A stretch of DNA of 64,000 nt, from NCBI GenBank assembly GCA_006226775.1, contig SBGD01000018.1:1-64000 (forward strand). The letters run 5' to 3'. The notes beneath the pieces were generated by a model. That model was not told the origin of the DNA, made no database searches, and was given only the letters and a program-made list of their open reading frames with translations. Origin of the DNA: Paracoccaceae bacterium. Lineage in GTDB: Bacteria > Pseudomonadota > Alphaproteobacteria > Rhodobacterales > Rhodobacteraceae. The position numbers and the translations under genes were made by a program. Below are positions 1-9,993 of this stretch, piece by piece (the first letter of the stretch is position 1; every line of letters begins with the position of its first letter).

Positions 1-452
1 CGACCCCAGCGGCCCCGGCAGCGCCGCCCGCCGAGACGACCTCGGACGCGGTCAACGACCTGCTTGCGGACCTGCAGGCCAGCGGCGCCGCCCAGGCGCC
101 CGCCGCCCCCAGCGGCCCGCCGCTGACCGGCGGCGAGCGCGAGGCGCTGCGGGTGGCGGTGCAACGCTGCTGGCAGGTGGACGTGGGTTCCGCCGCCTCG
201 CGGGTGACCGTGGTGGTGGCGATGGAAATGGAAGAAGACGGCCGCGTCGTCACCAGTTCCCTGCGCATGGTGCGCAGCGATGGCGGCGACGGGCGCGCAA
301 CAGAGATCGCCTTTCAGGCCGCGCGCCGGGCGATCATCCGCTGCCAGAACCAGGGCGGACGCAACGGCTATGACCTGCCGTCCGCCAAGTACGACCAGTG
401 GCGGGAGATCGAAATGACCTTCAATCCCGAAAACGTAGGGAGAAATCCGTAA
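1..452 (+). CDS. tolA: TolA, C-terminal part (5' end outside window)
   Basis: The reading frame is open from the window edge to a TAA at 450-452, giving the last 149 residues. An Ala/Pro-rich stretch, typical of the TolA periplasmic stalk, leads into a compact C-terminal domain (about residues 45-149 of the visible part) containing '[10 protein letters not shown]', a TolA C-terminal domain hallmark with two Cys. TolA is the inner-membrane protein that spans the periplasm to reach Pal and TolB and links proton motive force to outer-membrane constriction. It lies 1 nt before tolB, so the tol operon assignment is firm. An internal GTG at 153 is not the real start, because the frame continues upstream with domain-like sequence. 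Confidence 0.9.
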   Translation, partial: TPAAPAAPPAETTSDAVNDLLADLQASGAAQAPAAPSGPPLTGGEREALRVAVQRCWQVDVGSAASRVTVVVAMEMEEDGRVVTSSLRMVRSDGGDGRATEIAFQAARRAIIRCQNQGGRNGYDLPSAKYDQWREIEMTFNPENVGRNP

Positions 453-453
453 G

Positions 454-1779
454 ATGACCCGAGTGACCCAAGTTCTGACCGCCCTGTTCACGGCGCTGAC
501 CGTGGCCCTGGCAACCGCGGCCCCGGCCGCGCCGCTGAGGATCGAGATCACCGAAGGGGTGGTCGAACCCTTGCCCTTCGCGGTGCCCAATTTCATCGCC
601 GAAAGCTCTGGCGCCGAGGAGTGGGGCGCGCGGCTGGCGCAGGTGGTGGCCGACGATCTGACCGGCACTGGCCTCTTCCGCCAGATCGCCGCGGATGCCT
701 TCATCTCGCGGCCCACCAGCTTTGCCGCGCCGGTGCAATATGCCGACTGGAAGGCGATCAACGCCCAGGCGCTGATCATGGGGGCCGTGACCGTGGCCGA
801 CAACGGGCTGCTGACGGTGAAGTTCCGGGTCTATGACGTCTTTTCCGACCAGGAGCTGGGCCGCGGCCTGCAATTCCAGGGCACCACCGAGGGCTGGCGG
901 CGCATGGCGCACAAGGTGGCCGACGCGGTCTACAGCCGGATCACCGGCGAGCTGGGCTATTTCGACAGCCGGGTGGTCTTTGTCGCCGAAACCGGGCCGA
1001 AGAACGACCGGCGCAAGCGGCTGGCGATCATGGATTACGACGGCGCCAACGTGCAGTACCTGACCGACTCGTCCTCGATCGTGCTGGCGCCGCGGTTCTC
1101 GCCCACAGGCGACCGGGTGCTTTATACCTCCTATGCCACCGGTTTCCCGCGCATTCACGTGCTGGACGTGGGCAATACCCGCAGCCGCATCCTCGAGACC
1201 CAGACCGATGCCATGTCCTTTGCGCCGCGCTTTGCGCCCAATGGCCAGACCGCGGTGTTTTCGCTCAACGAGGGGGCGAATACCGACATCTTCCTGATGG
1301 ACCTCAATTCCGGCGCGACCCGGCGGCTGACCAATACCCCGGCGATCGAGACCGCGCCCTCCTACAACCCCGACGGCAGCCAGATCGTCTTCGAGAGCGA
1401 CCGCTCGGGCAGCCAGCAGCTTTACATCATGCCCGCGGGCGGCGGCGATGCGCGGCGGATCTCCTTCGGCGAGGGGCGCTACGGCACGCCGGTCTGGTCG
1501 CCGCGCGGCGATCTGATCGCCTTTACCAAGCAGCACAAGGGGCGGTTTCACATCGGCGTGATGCGCACCGATGGCAGCGAGGAGCGGCTGCTGACCGCCT
1601 CCTTCCTCGACGAAGGTCCGACCTGGGCGCCCAATGGCCGGGTCATCATGTTCACCCGCGAAACCCAGGGGGCCAGCGGGCAGGCAAGTCTCTATTCGGT
1701 GGATGTCTCGGGGCGCAATCTCAAGCGGGTGCGCACGCCCGGAGCGGCCTCGGATCCCAGCTGGGGACCGCTGCAATAG
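454..1779 (+). CDS. tolB: Tol-Pal system periplasmic protein TolB
   Basis: The 441-residue product is the normal TolB length. A signal peptide (residues 1 to about 25) is followed by the N-terminal alpha/beta domain and then a beta-propeller of repeated blades with 'D..G.....LT' spacing from about residue 185 to the end (for example '[13 protein letters not shown]', '[14 protein letters not shown]'). TolB binds Pal and TolA and takes part in outer-membrane invagination at division. The gene starts 1 nt after the tolA stop and is followed 84 nt later by pal. The start is an ATG with 'AGGGAG' about 12 nt upstream. Confidence 0.97.
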   Translation: MTRVTQVLTALFTALTVALATAAPAAPLRIEITEGVVEPLPFAVPNFIAESSGAEEWGARLAQVVADDLTGTGLFRQIAADAFISRPTSFAAPVQYADWKAINAQALIMGAVTVADNGLLTVKFRVYDVFSDQELGRGLQFQGTTEGWRRMAHKVADAVYSRITGELGYFDSRVVFVAETGPKNDRRKRLAIMDYDGANVQYLTDSSSIVLAPRFSPTGDRVLYTSYATGFPRIHVLDVGNTRSRILETQTDAMSFAPRFAPNGQTAVFSLNEGANTDIFLMDLNSGATRRLTNTPAIETAPSYNPDGSQIVFESDRSGSQQLYIMPAGGGDARRISFGEGRYGTPVWSPRGDLIAFTKQHKGRFHIGVMRTDGSEERLLTASFLDEGPTWAPNGRVIMFTRETQGASGQASLYSVDVSGRNLKRVRTPGAASDPSWGPLQ

Positions 1780-1863
1780 GGATGGGAAGGCGGGGTGGTA
1801 TATGCTAACCTCGCGCGTAATACTGGCGGACGGCCAGAAGGCGGAGCAGGACAGAGACAGATC

Positions 1864-2388
1864 ATGAGACATTTCACCAAGATTGTGCTTCTTGTCGGGG
1901 CATTGGCCATGTCGGCCTGTACCCAGGCGGACCGGTTCGACAGCGCCGATGCCGGCGCGGGGGCCGGGGCGGGCGCGGGTGCCGGGGGCGGCGCAGGCGC
2001 CGGCGGCGCGGGCGATCCTAACAGCCCGGCCTATTTCCAGCAGGCGATCGGCGACCGGGTGCTGTTCCTGGTCGACCAGTCGACCCTGACCGCCGAGGCG
2101 CGGTCGACCCTCGATGCCCAGGCCACCTGGCTGATCCGCAACAGCGATTACGTCGCGGTGATCGAAGGCCATGCGGATGAACAGGGCACGCGGGAATACA
2201 ACCTCGCGCTGGGCGGGCGGCGCGCCAATACGGTGCGCGAATACCTGATTTCCAAGGGCGTGGCGGGCACGCGGCTGAAGATCGTCTCCTACGGCAAGGA
2301 ACGGCCGATCGAGATCTGCTCGGAAGAAGCCTGCTATGCCAAGAACCGCCGCGCGGTCACGGTGATCGCAGGCGGGCTGACCAGTTAA
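1864..2388 (+). CDS. pal: Peptidoglycan-associated lipoprotein Pal
   Basis: The ATG at 1864 is chosen because it begins a lipoprotein signal: charged n-region, hydrophobic stretch and lipobox M-S-A-C with the lipidated Cys at residue 19. The frame can be extended to 1795, but that would bury the signal. A Gly/Ala linker (about residues 27-50) leads to an OmpA-like peptidoglycan-binding domain with 'IEGHADEQGTREYNLALG' and 'NRRAV', which hold the Asp and Arg that contact meso-diaminopimelate. Total 174 residues, usual for Pal. It sits between tolB and cpoB in the standard order. Confidence 0.96.
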   Translation: MRHFTKIVLLVGALAMSACTQADRFDSADAGAGAGAGAGAGGGAGAGGAGDPNSPAYFQQAIGDRVLFLVDQSTLTAEARSTLDAQATWLIRNSDYVAVIEGHADEQGTREYNLALGGRRANTVREYLISKGVAGTRLKIVSYGKERPIEICSEEACYAKNRRAVTVIAGGLTS

Positions 2389-2415
2389 GGGGCCCCGGAA
2401 AACGGGATATGTGAC

Positions 2416-3243
2416 ATGCGGTTCTTGTTGATCTTCGGCCTGGTCCTGGCGCTGCCGCTTTCTGTGGCGGCGCAGGACCGGGCGCAGACCCTGGCGGATA
2501 TCCGCCAGGACCTGACGGTTCTCAATATCGAGATCCAGCGGCTCAGGCGCGAATTGTCGACCACCGGCGGCAGCAGCCAGGGCGGCGCCAGCGGCAGCCT
2601 TCTGGACCGGGTGCAGGTGATCGAGGCCGAGCTGACGCGGCTGACCTCGAAGACTGAGGATCTCGAGCACCGCATCACCCGCATCGTCACCGACGGCACC
2701 AACCGGATCGGCGATCTCGAGTTCCGCCTGGTCGAACTCGAGGGCGGCGATGTCAGCCAGTTGGGCGAAACCTCGACCCTGGGCGGCGAGACCGCGGCAC
2801 CCGCCCCGGCCGAACCGGTGACGCTGCCGCCGCCGAACGAGGGCGACGGGCCGCAACTGGCGCTGAGCGAGGAAGAGGATTTCCGCCGCGCCGAGGCCGC
2901 CTTGGCCGAGGGCGATCACGCCACCGCGGCCGAGCGTTTCCGGGTGTTCAACGAGACCTATCCGGGCGGCCCGCTGGGGCCCGCGGCCTCGCTGGGCCTG
3001 GGCCGCGCGCTGGAGGCGATGGGCGACACCCGCGAAGCCGCGCGCGCCTATCTCGACGCCTATTCCGCCGCCCCCGAGGGCGCGGTGGCGCCGGTCGCGC
3101 TGTTGCGCCTGGGCCGGGCATTGCACGCGCTGGGCCAGGCCGAGGCGGCCTGCCAGATGCTGGGCGAGATCGAGGTCAAGTTTCCCCAGTCCGCCGAGGT
3201 CGCCGAGGCGCAGGCCGAGATGGTGACGCAGGGCTGTTTCTGA
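2416..3243 (+). CDS. cpoB: Cell division coordinator CpoB (YbgF)
   Basis: The 275-residue product has a signal peptide (residues 1-20, ending 'SVAAQ'), a coiled-coil segment (about residues 25-95, heptad-like 'LNIEIQRLRREL' and 'VIEAELTRLTSKTEDLEHR'), an acidic/proline linker and a C-terminal TPR block (about 150-275). This is the CpoB/YbgF architecture: the coiled coil trimerises and the TPRs bind TolA, coordinating peptidoglycan synthesis with outer-membrane constriction. Gene order tolB-pal-cpoB with short gaps supports one operon. Confidence 0.92.
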   Translation: MRFLLIFGLVLALPLSVAAQDRAQTLADIRQDLTVLNIEIQRLRRELSTTGGSSQGGASGSLLDRVQVIEAELTRLTSKTEDLEHRITRIVTDGTNRIGDLEFRLVELEGGDVSQLGETSTLGGETAAPAPAEPVTLPPPNEGDGPQLALSEEEDFRRAEAALAEGDHATAAERFRVFNETYPGGPLGPAASLGLGRALEAMGDTREAARAYLDAYSAAPEGAVAPVALLRLGRALHALGQAEAACQMLGEIEVKFPQSAEVAEAQAEMVTQGCF

Positions 3244-3272
3244 CACGTCCGGCCGCCGCGCCGGTCGGGTCA

Positions 3273-3337
3273 GGGGCTCTGCCCCATCCTTTCAGGACTC
3301 CCCCGCGGTATTTTTGAACAGAAGAAGGCCCGGGATG
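3273..3337 (+). repeat. Composite hairpin + AT-core element, copy a
   Basis: A short GGGGC-tct-GCCCC hairpin (3273-3285) is followed by the core ACTCCCCCGCGGTATTTTTG and then AACAGAAGAAGG (3297-3328), reaching the tilS ATG at 3335. The core closely matches copies at 8666-8699 and, inverted, 14471-14502; the match with the 8.7-kb copy continues through CCGGGATG into the start codon. The GAAGAAGG part is positioned to act as the tilS ribosome binding site. The element's function is inferred only from position. Confidence 0.7.
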
Positions 3338-4651
3338 CGCGGCGTCGACCTTGCAAGCCAGTTTGCCGACGCCATGGGCAGCCTGCTGGGGCCGGAGTTT
3401 CCCGCCGAGATCGGGCTGGCGGTCTCGGGCGGGGGCGACAGCATGGCGATGCTCACGCTGGCGCACAACTGGACCCATGCCTTCGGGGTGCGGCTCTGGG
3501 TGGTGACGGTGGATCACGGGCTGCGGCCCGAAAGCGCCGGGGAGGCGGCCCTGGTGGCGCGCGAATGCGCCGCGCTGGGGCATTCCCATGCGACGGTACG
3601 CTGGCAGGGCTGGGACGGGCGCGGCAACCTGCAACAGGCGGCGCGGGCGGCGCGCTTGCGGCTGATCGACGGCTGGCGCGGGCGGGTCCGCCATGTGCTG
3701 ATGGCCCATACCGCAGATGACCAGGCCGAGACCTTCCTGATGCGGCTGGCGCGCGGCTCGGGCGTCGACGGTCTGGCGGCGATGGCGCCGGCGCGCTTCG
3801 TGCCGGGCGGCGCCGGGCCGGGCGCGCCGCGGGGCGAGGGATTTCCGCCTGAGGCCGCGGTTGCGGATGACGGCTACTGGCTGCTGCGGCCCTTGCTGGA
3901 TGCCCGGCGCGACGATCTGCGGCATTACCTGACGGTGCTGAAAGGCCAATGGATCGAGGACCCCTCGAACCTCGACCGGCGCTTTGACCGGGTGAAGATG
4001 CGCCAGGCACTGGCGCAACTGGCGCCGCTGGGGCTGGACGTGGCGACGCTGGCGGGCACCGCGGCGCGGATGGCGCGCGCGCGCTTGGCGCTGTGGCAGC
4101 GCGCGGTCGAGGCCGGGGCAAGGGTGGCGCGTCCGCACTGGGGCGACCTGCTGTTCGAGCGCGACGCGCTGGCCGCGCTGGACGCCGAGACCCGGCTGCG
4201 CCTGCTGGCCGCCGGGGTGCAATATGTCGCGGCTCAGCCTTACCGGCCGCGCGCTTCGGCCCTGGAAGACGCGGCAGAGCGGGTGCTGTCGGGCGGAACG
4301 GCGACCTTGCAGGGCTGCCTGCTCAGGGCGGAGAAGGCCGATTTGCGGGTCTGCCGCGAACATGCCGCGCTGGCGGGCGTCGAGGCGCCGGTGGGCACGC
4401 TCTGGGACGGGCGGGTGCGGATCACCGGCGCGGCGGTGCAAGGGTTCACGGTCCGGGCGCTGGGGCCTGCGGGGGCGGCGCAGCTGCCGGCCCGCCCCGA
4501 GGGGCTGCCCTATCAGAGCCTGATCGCGCAGCCGGCGGTCTTTGACGGCGCGGCACTGGTGGCCTTCGGGCCCGCCGGGGTCGGGCCCGGGCACGAGATC
4601 GACTGGACCGCCGGGCAGGGCAGCTTCACGGCATTCCTCGGAATGCATTGA
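3335..4651 (+). CDS. tilS: tRNA(Ile)-lysidine synthase TilS
   Basis: The 438-residue product carries the PP-loop ATPase signature SGGGDSM at residues 31-37, plus the downstream 'AHTADDQAETFLMRLARGSG' region typical of TilS. The enzyme converts C34 of the CAU-anticodon isoleucine tRNA to lysidine, so that it reads AUA. The C-terminal part is more variable. The ATG at 3335 is preferred over a TTG at 3314 because a purine-rich GAAGAAGG lies 7 nt upstream. The gene lies between the tol operon and ftsH, the order seen in many alphaproteobacteria. Confidence 0.93.
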   Translation: MRGVDLASQFADAMGSLLGPEFPAEIGLAVSGGGDSMAMLTLAHNWTHAFGVRLWVVTVDHGLRPESAGEAALVARECAALGHSHATVRWQGWDGRGNLQQAARAARLRLIDGWRGRVRHVLMAHTADDQAETFLMRLARGSGVDGLAAMAPARFVPGGAGPGAPRGEGFPPEAAVADDGYWLLRPLLDARRDDLRHYLTVLKGQWIEDPSNLDRRFDRVKMRQALAQLAPLGLDVATLAGTAARMARARLALWQRAVEAGARVARPHWGDLLFERDALAALDAETRLRLLAAGVQYVAAQPYRPRASALEDAAERVLSGGTATLQGCLLRAEKADLRVCREHAALAGVEAPVGTLWDGRVRITGAAVQGFTVRALGPAGAAQLPARPEGLPYQSLIAQPAVFDGAALVAFGPAGVGPGHEIDWTAGQGSFTAFLGMH

Positions 4652-4730
4652 ATGTGGCGGTTTAACCCCTATTTTTCACCACAAGGGCAGGTTATAGAGC
4701 CAGCCAAACCCAACTTTCGGGAGACCTTCC

Positions 4731-6644
4731 TTGGGCAATTTGCGCAATATCGCCTTCTGGGTCGTACTCTTCGTACTGATCCTGACGCTTTTCAACCTCT
4801 TCTCCGGCGGCGGCACCACGCTGCAAAGCCAGAGCACGCCCTATTCGGACTTCGTCCAGCTGGTGGAAGAGGACAAGGTGGCCTCGGCCATCATCGACGG
4901 CGAAACCATCCGGTATCGCGGCAAGGACGGGCGCGATTACGTCACCATCCGGCCCGATGACGCGGAAGTGACCCGACTGCTGATCGACAATGGCGTGGCG
5001 GTCAATGCCGAGGCGCAGGAGCAATCGGGCTTCCAGAGCTTCATCCTGAGCCTGCTGCCTTTCCTTTTGCTGATCGGGGTGTGGATCTACTTCATGAACC
5101 GGATGCAGGGCGGCGGCAAGGGCGGGGCCATGGGCTTTGGCAAGTCCAAGGCCAAGATGCTGACCGAAAAGCAGGGTCGGGTGACCTTTGACGACGTGGC
5201 CGGCATCGACGAGGCCAAGGAAGAGCTGGAAGAGATCGTCGAATTCCTGCGCAATCCGCAGAAATTCTCGCGGCTGGGCGGCAAGATCCCCAAAGGCGCG
5301 CTGCTGGTGGGCCCTCCGGGCACCGGTAAGACGCTGCTTGCGCGCGCGATTGCGGGTGAGGCGGGGGTGCCGTTCTTTACCATCTCGGGCTCGGACTTCG
5401 TCGAGATGTTCGTGGGTGTCGGTGCCTCGCGCGTGCGTGACATGTTCGAGCAGGCCAAGAAGAACGCGCCCTGTATCGTCTTCATCGACGAGATCGACGC
5501 CGTGGGTCGGCACCGTGGCGCAGGTTACGGCGGCGGCAATGACGAGCGTGAGCAGACGCTGAACCAGCTCCTGGTCGAGATGGACGGGTTCGAGGCCAAT
5601 GAAGGCGTGATCATCATCGCCGCGACCAACCGCAAGGATGTGCTCGACCCGGCGCTGCTGCGCCCGGGCCGGTTCGACCGCCAGGTCACGGTGCCCAACC
5701 CCGACATCAAGGGCCGCGAGAAGATCCTCAACGTCCATGCCCGCAAGATCCCCCTCGGCCCCGATGCCGACATGCGGATCATTGCCCGCGGCACGCCCGG
5801 GTTTTCCGGGGCCGATCTGGCCAACCTGGTGAACGAGGCTGCGCTGATGGCGGCGCGGGTGGGGCGGCGATTCGTGGTCATGGAGGACTTCGAGAACGCC
5901 AAGGACAAGGTGATGATGGGCGCCGAGCGCCGCTCGATGGTGCTGACCGACGACCAGAAGGAAAAGACCGCCTATCACGAGGCCGGGCACGCCGTGGTGG
6001 GCCTCTCGCTGCCGCAATGCGATCCGGTCTACAAGGCGACGATCATCCCGCGCGGCGGGGCGCTGGGCATGGTGGTCTCGCTGCCCGAGATCGACCGGCT
6101 GAACTGGCACAAGTCGGAATGCGAGGAAAAGCTGGCGATGACCATGGCGGGCAAGGCCGCCGAGATCATCAAGTACGGCGAAGAGAACGTCTCGAACGGG
6201 CCGGCGGGCGACATCCAGCAGGCGAGTGCCCTGGCGCGGGCCATGGTGCTGCGCTGGGGCATGTCGGACAAGGTCGGCAATATCGACTATTCCGAGGCGC
6301 ATGAGGGCTACCAGGGCAATACCGCCGGTCTTTCGGTCAGCGCCCATACCAAGGAGTTGATCGAGGAAGAGGTGAAATCCTTCATCGAGAAGGCCTATGA
6401 CCGCGCCTATCAGATCCTGACCGAAAAGCGCGAGGAATGGGATCGGCTGGCGCAGGGGCTTCTGGAATACGAGACCCTGACCGGCGAGGAGATTCGCCGC
6501 GTCATGAAGGGCGAGCCGCCGCGTGCCGACCAGGACGAGGACGACACGCCCGACCAGGGCAGCGCGCCCAGCCTTGTCTCGATCCCCAAGACCAAGCCCA
6601 AGGGCAAACTCTCGGGCGACCTGGAGCCGGAACCCTCGGCCTAG
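4731..6644 (+). CDS. ftsH: ATP-dependent zinc metalloprotease FtsH
   Basis: The 637-residue product has two transmembrane segments (about 6-25 and 103-122) flanking a small periplasmic domain, an AAA+ module with Walker A GPPGTGKT (about 194-201) and Walker B '[11 protein letters not shown]', the second region of homology 'RPGRFDR', and the zinc site HEAGH (about 416-420). FtsH degrades membrane and regulatory proteins at the inner membrane. The start is a TTG with CGGGAG upstream; no in-frame ATG gives the conserved '[12 protein letters not shown]' N-terminus, so the TTG is accepted. A strong terminator follows. Confidence 0.97.
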   Translation: MGNLRNIAFWVVLFVLILTLFNLFSGGGTTLQSQSTPYSDFVQLVEEDKVASAIIDGETIRYRGKDGRDYVTIRPDDAEVTRLLIDNGVAVNAEAQEQSGFQSFILSLLPFLLLIGVWIYFMNRMQGGGKGGAMGFGKSKAKMLTEKQGRVTFDDVAGIDEAKEELEEIVEFLRNPQKFSRLGGKIPKGALLVGPPGTGKTLLARAIAGEAGVPFFTISGSDFVEMFVGVGASRVRDMFEQAKKNAPCIVFIDEIDAVGRHRGAGYGGGNDEREQTLNQLLVEMDGFEANEGVIIIAATNRKDVLDPALLRPGRFDRQVTVPNPDIKGREKILNVHARKIPLGPDADMRIIARGTPGFSGADLANLVNEAALMAARVGRRFVVMEDFENAKDKVMMGAERRSMVLTDDQKEKTAYHEAGHAVVGLSLPQCDPVYKATIIPRGGALGMVVSLPEIDRLNWHKSECEEKLAMTMAGKAAEIIKYGEENVSNGPAGDIQQASALARAMVLRWGMSDKVGNIDYSEAHEGYQGNTAGLSVSAHTKELIEEEVKSFIEKAYDRAYQILTEKREEWDRLAQGLLEYETLTGEEIRRVMKGEPPRADQDEDDTPDQGSAPSLVSIPKTKPKGKLSGDLEPEPSA

Positions 6645-6667
6645 AGACACCCGCGACAAGAAGATCG

Positions 6668-6702
6668 ACCCCGGAGGCAGGCGCCTTCGGGGTTTTTCTT
6701 TT
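6668..6702 (+). terminator. Rho-independent terminator after ftsH
   Basis: ACCCCGGAGGC (6668-6678) pairs with GCCTTCGGGGT (6683-6693) with a short loop, and is followed by TTTTTCTTTT. It lies 24 nt after the ftsH stop. Confidence 0.88.
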
Positions 6703-6710
6703 GCGGGGGA

Positions 6711-6754
6711 CGGATTTGTCGACAAATCCGGCCACAATTCATGGATGAATTGTG
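6711..6754. repeat. Paired-palindrome element, diverged copy
   Basis: A perfect 20-bp palindrome CGGATTTGTCGACAAATCCG (6711-6730), a 2-nt spacer, then CACAATTCAT-GG-ATGAATTGTG (6733-6754). The architecture equals the CCGATC-type elements elsewhere in the window (palindrome, 2 nt, palindrome), but the arm sequences differ while pairing stays perfect. Centres TGTCGACA and CAT..ATG are the same as in the main family. It lies between the ftsH terminator and fhs. Confidence 0.75.
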
Positions 6755-6927
6755 CGCCGGGCGGCGCGGGCGGTGGCGGAAACCGGCGTTCGGTGCAGGG
6801 GAAGCGGTTTCCGATCGACGTCCCGGGCGGCCCCTCCCGCCGCAAGTATTCGCCGAAATGTCGGATTCACTGGTGGCCCGTGGCGCGAGGCGCGCTAAGC
6901 AGGGTAAAATCCAACTGGAGTGCGCCC

Positions 6928-8604
6928 ATGTCCTACAAATCCGATATCGAGATTGCCCGCGAGGCCGACAAGAAACCCATCCAGGAGATCGGCGCCAAGC
7001 TGGGCATCGGCTCGGAACACCTGCTGCCCTTTGGCCATGACAAGGCCAAGGTGAGCCAGGAGTTCATCAACTCGGTACAGGGCAACAAGACCGGCAAGCT
7101 GATCCTCGTCACCGCGATCAACCCGACCCCGGCGGGCGAGGGCAAGACCACGACGACCGTGGGCCTCGGCGACGGGTTGAACCGGATCGGCAAGAAGGCG
7201 GCGATCTGCATTCGCGAGGCCTCGCTCGGGCCAAACTTCGGGATGAAGGGCGGGGCGGCCGGGGGCGGCTATGCCCAGGTGGTGCCGATGGAGGACATGA
7301 ACCTGCATTTCACCGGCGATTTCCACGCCATCACCACCGCGCACAACCTGCTGTCGGCGATGATCGACAACCATATCTACTGGGGCAACACGCTGGGCAT
7401 CGATCCGCGTCGCGTGGTCTGGCGCCGGGTGCTGGACATGAACGACCGCGCGCTGCGCGACGTGGTGACCTCGCTGGGGGGCGTGGCCAACGGCTTTCCG
7501 CGCCAGACCGGCTTCGACATCACCGTGGCGTCGGAGGTCATGGCGATCCTCTGCCTTGCCACCTCGCTGCCCGATCTCGAGCGGCGGCTGGGCGATATCA
7601 TCGTCGCCTATACCCGCGACCGCGAGCCGATCACCTGCCGCGACATCAAGGCGGACGGGGCGATGACGGTGCTTCTGAAGGACGCGATGCAGCCCAACCT
7701 GGTGCAGACGCTGGAGAACAACCCGGCCTTCGTGCATGGCGGGCCGTTTGCCAATATCGCCCATGGCTGCAACTCGGTGATGGCGACGTCGACGGCGCTG
7801 AAAGTCGCCGACTACGTGGTGACCGAGGCCGGCTTCGGCGCGGATCTCGGCGCCGAGAAGTTCATGAACATCAAGTGCCGCAAGGCCGGTCTCGCGCCCG
7901 ATTGCGTGGTGCTGGTGGCGACCTGCCGGGCGATGAAGATGAACGGCGGGGTGGCCAAGGCCGACCTGGGGGCCGAGAACGTGGCGGCGATCCGGAAGGG
8001 CTGTGCCAACCTGGGCCGTCACATCCAGAACGTGAAGAGCTTCGGCGTGCCGGTGGTGGTGGCGATCAACCATTTCGTCACCGATACCGATGCCGAGGTC
8101 GAGGCGGTGAAGGCCTATGTGAAGACCCAAGGCTCGGAGGCGATCCTCTGCCAGCACTGGGCCAAGGGGTCCGAGGGCACCGAGGCGCTGGCGCGGCGCG
8201 TGGTCGAGGTCGCCGAGAGCGGGGTGGCGCAATTCGCTCCGCTCTATGCCGATGACATGCCGCTCTTCGAGAAGATCGAGACCATCGCCAAGTCGATCTA
8301 CCGCGCCGACGAGGTGCTGGCCGATGGCAAGATCCGCAAGCAGCTGCGCGACTGGGAGGAGGCGGGCTATGGCAACCTGCCGGTCTGCATGGCCAAGACG
8401 CAGTATTCCTTCTCGACCGACCCCAACCTGCGCGGCGCGCCCACCGGCCATTCGGTCCCGGTGCGCGAGGTGCGGCTTTCGGCGGGGGCGGGCTTCGTGG
8501 TGGTGATCTGCGGCGAGATCATGACCATGCCGGGCCTGCCCTCGGTGCCGGCCTCGGAGAACATCCGGCTGAACGAGGATGGACAGGTCGAGGGATTGTT
8601 CTAG
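6928..8604 (+). CDS. fhs: Formate--tetrahydrofolate ligase
   Basis: The 558-residue product matches the usual 10-formyl-THF synthetase length. The ATP-binding '[15 protein letters not shown]' lies near residues 63-77, and later blocks such as '[19 protein letters not shown]' are characteristic. The enzyme makes 10-formyl-THF from formate, ATP and THF, feeding purine synthesis and formyl-methionine. The ATG at 6928 with CTGGAG upstream gives the conserved N-terminus '[12 protein letters not shown]'; the frame extends far upstream but into non-homologous repeat DNA. It precedes chorismate mutase and folD, the latter acting in the same one-carbon pathway. Confidence 0.97.
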   Translation: MSYKSDIEIAREADKKPIQEIGAKLGIGSEHLLPFGHDKAKVSQEFINSVQGNKTGKLILVTAINPTPAGEGKTTTTVGLGDGLNRIGKKAAICIREASLGPNFGMKGGAAGGGYAQVVPMEDMNLHFTGDFHAITTAHNLLSAMIDNHIYWGNTLGIDPRRVVWRRVLDMNDRALRDVVTSLGGVANGFPRQTGFDITVASEVMAILCLATSLPDLERRLGDIIVAYTRDREPITCRDIKADGAMTVLLKDAMQPNLVQTLENNPAFVHGGPFANIAHGCNSVMATSTALKVADYVVTEAGFGADLGAEKFMNIKCRKAGLAPDCVVLVATCRAMKMNGGVAKADLGAENVAAIRKGCANLGRHIQNVKSFGVPVVVAINHFVTDTDAEVEAVKAYVKTQGSEAILCQHWAKGSEGTEALARRVVEVAESGVAQFAPLYADDMPLFEKIETIAKSIYRADEVLADGKIRKQLRDWEEAGYGNLPVCMAKTQYSFSTDPNLRGAPTGHSVPVREVRLSAGAGFVVVICGEIMTMPGLPSVPASENIRLNEDGQVEGLF

Positions 8605-8612
8605 AAAGGGGC

Positions 8613-8708
8613 GGGCCGCAGGGGGCATCGAGCCCCCTGCGGCCCGGTCGCCGCGAGCGGCTCCTGCCTCCGGCGGGGATATTTTGGAACCAGAGAAGGA
8701 CCGGGATG
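8613..8708 (+). repeat. Strong hairpin and composite element, copy b
   Basis: A perfect 14-bp stem GGGCCGCAGGGGGC (8613-8626) / GCCCCCTGCGGCCC (8632-8645) follows the fhs stop; it has no T-run. About 20 nt later comes the core CTCCGGCGGGGATATTTTGG then AACCAGAGAAGGA, ending at the ATG at 8706. The core matches copies at 3297-3328 and 14471-14502 (inverted), and here again the GAGAAGGA is placed as ribosome binding site for the next gene. Confidence 0.7.
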
Positions 8709-9017
8709 CGCAAGCAGGCAGGCGAGATCGAGAGCATGGCGGAGCTCAGGGGCGCGATCGACGAGATCGACGGCGCGCTGGTGGAGCTGCTGGCAGAGAG
8801 GCTGAGCCATATCGACCGGGCGCCGGTGCTCAAGGCGCGCGAGGGGATTGCCGCCAATGCGCCGTCGCGGGTGGCGGATGTGCTGGCCAAGGTGCGCGCC
8901 GGGGCCCGGACCGCGGGGTTCGAGCCGGAGGTGGCGGCAGAAATGTGGCAGGTGATGATCGACGCCATGATCGCGCGCGAAGAGCGGGTCATGGGCAGGA
9001 AAGGACGTGACGGATGA
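8706..9017 (+). CDS. Chorismate mutase, AroQ type (monofunctional)
   Basis: The 103-residue product is an all-helical AroQ-type chorismate mutase: '[23 protein letters not shown]' forms the first long helix with the typical 'R..ID..D..L..LL..R' pattern, followed by 'VLKAREG' and two further helices. It converts chorismate to prephenate for Phe/Tyr synthesis. There is no fused dehydratase or dehydrogenase. The stop overlaps the folD start by 4 nt (ATGA), so the two are translationally coupled. The start region is shared with the dispersed composite element. The exact subfamily cannot be fixed from sequence alone. Confidence 0.85.
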   Translation: MRKQAGEIESMAELRGAIDEIDGALVELLAERLSHIDRAPVLKAREGIAANAPSRVADVLAKVRAGARTAGFEPEVAAEMWQVMIDAMIAREERVMGRKGRDG

Positions 9018-9931
9018 CGGCGCAGGTGATCGACGGCAAGGCGTTTTCGGCCCGGGTCAGGGCAGAGGTGGCGACCCATGTGGCGCGGCTGAAGGAGGAG
9101 CACGGTATCACGCCGGGCCTTGCGGTGGTGCTGGTGGGCGAGGATCCGGCGAGCCAGGTCTATGTGCGGTCGAAGGGCAAGCAGACCGTCGAGGCGGGGA
9201 TGAACTCTTACGAGCACAAGCGCGATGCCGCGATCTCACACGACGAATTGCTGGCGCTGGTGGAGGAACTCAATACCGATCCGGCCGTGCATGGCATCCT
9301 CGTGCAATTGCCGCTGCCCGATCACATCGACGCGGACCTGGTGATCAATGCTATCAACCCGGACAAGGATGTGGACGGCTTTCATGTCTCGAACGTCGGG
9401 CTTCTGGGGACCGGGCAGAAGTCGATGGTGCCCTGCACGCCGCTGGGCTGCCTGATGATGCTGCGCGATCACCACGGCAGCCTCTCGGGGCTGGAGGCGG
9501 TGGTGGTCGGCCGGTCGAACATCGTCGGCAAGCCGATGGCGCAGTTGCTGCTGGGCGACAGCTGTACCGTGACGGTGGCCCATTCGCGGACCCGCGACAT
9601 CGAGGCGGTGGTGCGCCGGGCCGATATCGTGGTGGCGGCGGTGGGCCGGCCCGAGATGGTGACCGGCGCCTGGATCAAGCCCGGGGCGACGGTGATCGAC
9701 GTCGGCATCAACCGCGTGCCGGCACCGGAGAAGGGCACCAACGACGATGGCAGCGTCAAGACCCGGCTGGTGGGCGATTGCCACTACGACAGCTGCGCCG
9801 CGGTGGCCGGGGCGATCACCCCGGTGCCGGGCGGGGTGGGGCCGATGACCATCGCCTGCCTGCTGGCCAATACGCTGACCGCCTGTTGCCGGGCCAACGG
9901 GCTGGAGGCGCCGGAGGGGCTGACCGCCTGA
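9014..9931 (+). CDS. folD: Bifunctional methylene-THF dehydrogenase / methenyl-THF cyclohydrolase FolD
   Basis: The 305-residue product carries the FolD signatures '[15 protein letters not shown]' (with the catalytic Lys), '[13 protein letters not shown]' and 'PCTPLGCL', and the NADP-binding '[17 protein letters not shown]'. It interconverts 5,10-methylene-THF and 10-formyl-THF, working on the same cofactor pool as the nearby Fhs. The ATG overlaps the chorismate mutase stop. It is convergent with the thioesterase gene, with a paired-palindrome element between the two. Confidence 0.97.
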   Translation: MTAQVIDGKAFSARVRAEVATHVARLKEEHGITPGLAVVLVGEDPASQVYVRSKGKQTVEAGMNSYEHKRDAAISHDELLALVEELNTDPAVHGILVQLPLPDHIDADLVINAINPDKDVDGFHVSNVGLLGTGQKSMVPCTPLGCLMMLRDHHGSLSGLEAVVVGRSNIVGKPMAQLLLGDSCTVTVAHSRTRDIEAVVRRADIVVAAVGRPEMVTGAWIKPGATVIDVGINRVPAPEKGTNDDGSVKTRLVGDCHYDSCAAVAGAITPVPGGVGPMTIACLLANTLTACCRANGLEAPEGLTA

Positions 9932-9946
9932 TCGCCGGGCGCGGGG

Positions 9947-9988
9947 CCGATCCGTCAACGGATCGGGACCGATCCATCGATGGATCGG
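9947..9988. repeat. Paired-palindrome element between folD and thioesterase
   Basis: CCGATCCGTCAACGGATCGG (9947-9966), a 2-nt spacer GA, then CCGATCCATCGATGGATCGG (9969-9988), both near-perfect or perfect palindromes. It lies between two convergent genes and could serve both as a transcription end. Same family as copies at 18.1, 29.1 and 47.9 kb. Confidence 0.85.
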
Positions 9989-9993
9989 CCGGC

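Noticed and set aside
421-3246. A 941-residue open frame on the minus strand across tolB, pal and cpoB
   Set aside because: It is antisense to four well-identified genes; its Arg/Gly/Ala-rich composition is what GC-rich codon bias produces on the opposite strand.
4662-4676. TTAA-cccctat-TTTT upstream of ftsH as a CtrA site
   Set aside because: The second half lacks the AA; too weak compared with the exact sites before dprA.
4692-6845. A 717-residue minus-strand open frame over ftsH
   Set aside because: Antisense shadow of ftsH; His/Gly/Arg-rich without motifs.
8613-8645. Classical terminator after fhs
   Set aside because: The 14-bp stem is perfect but no T-run follows on either strand, so it is reported only as a hairpin that is part of the composite element.
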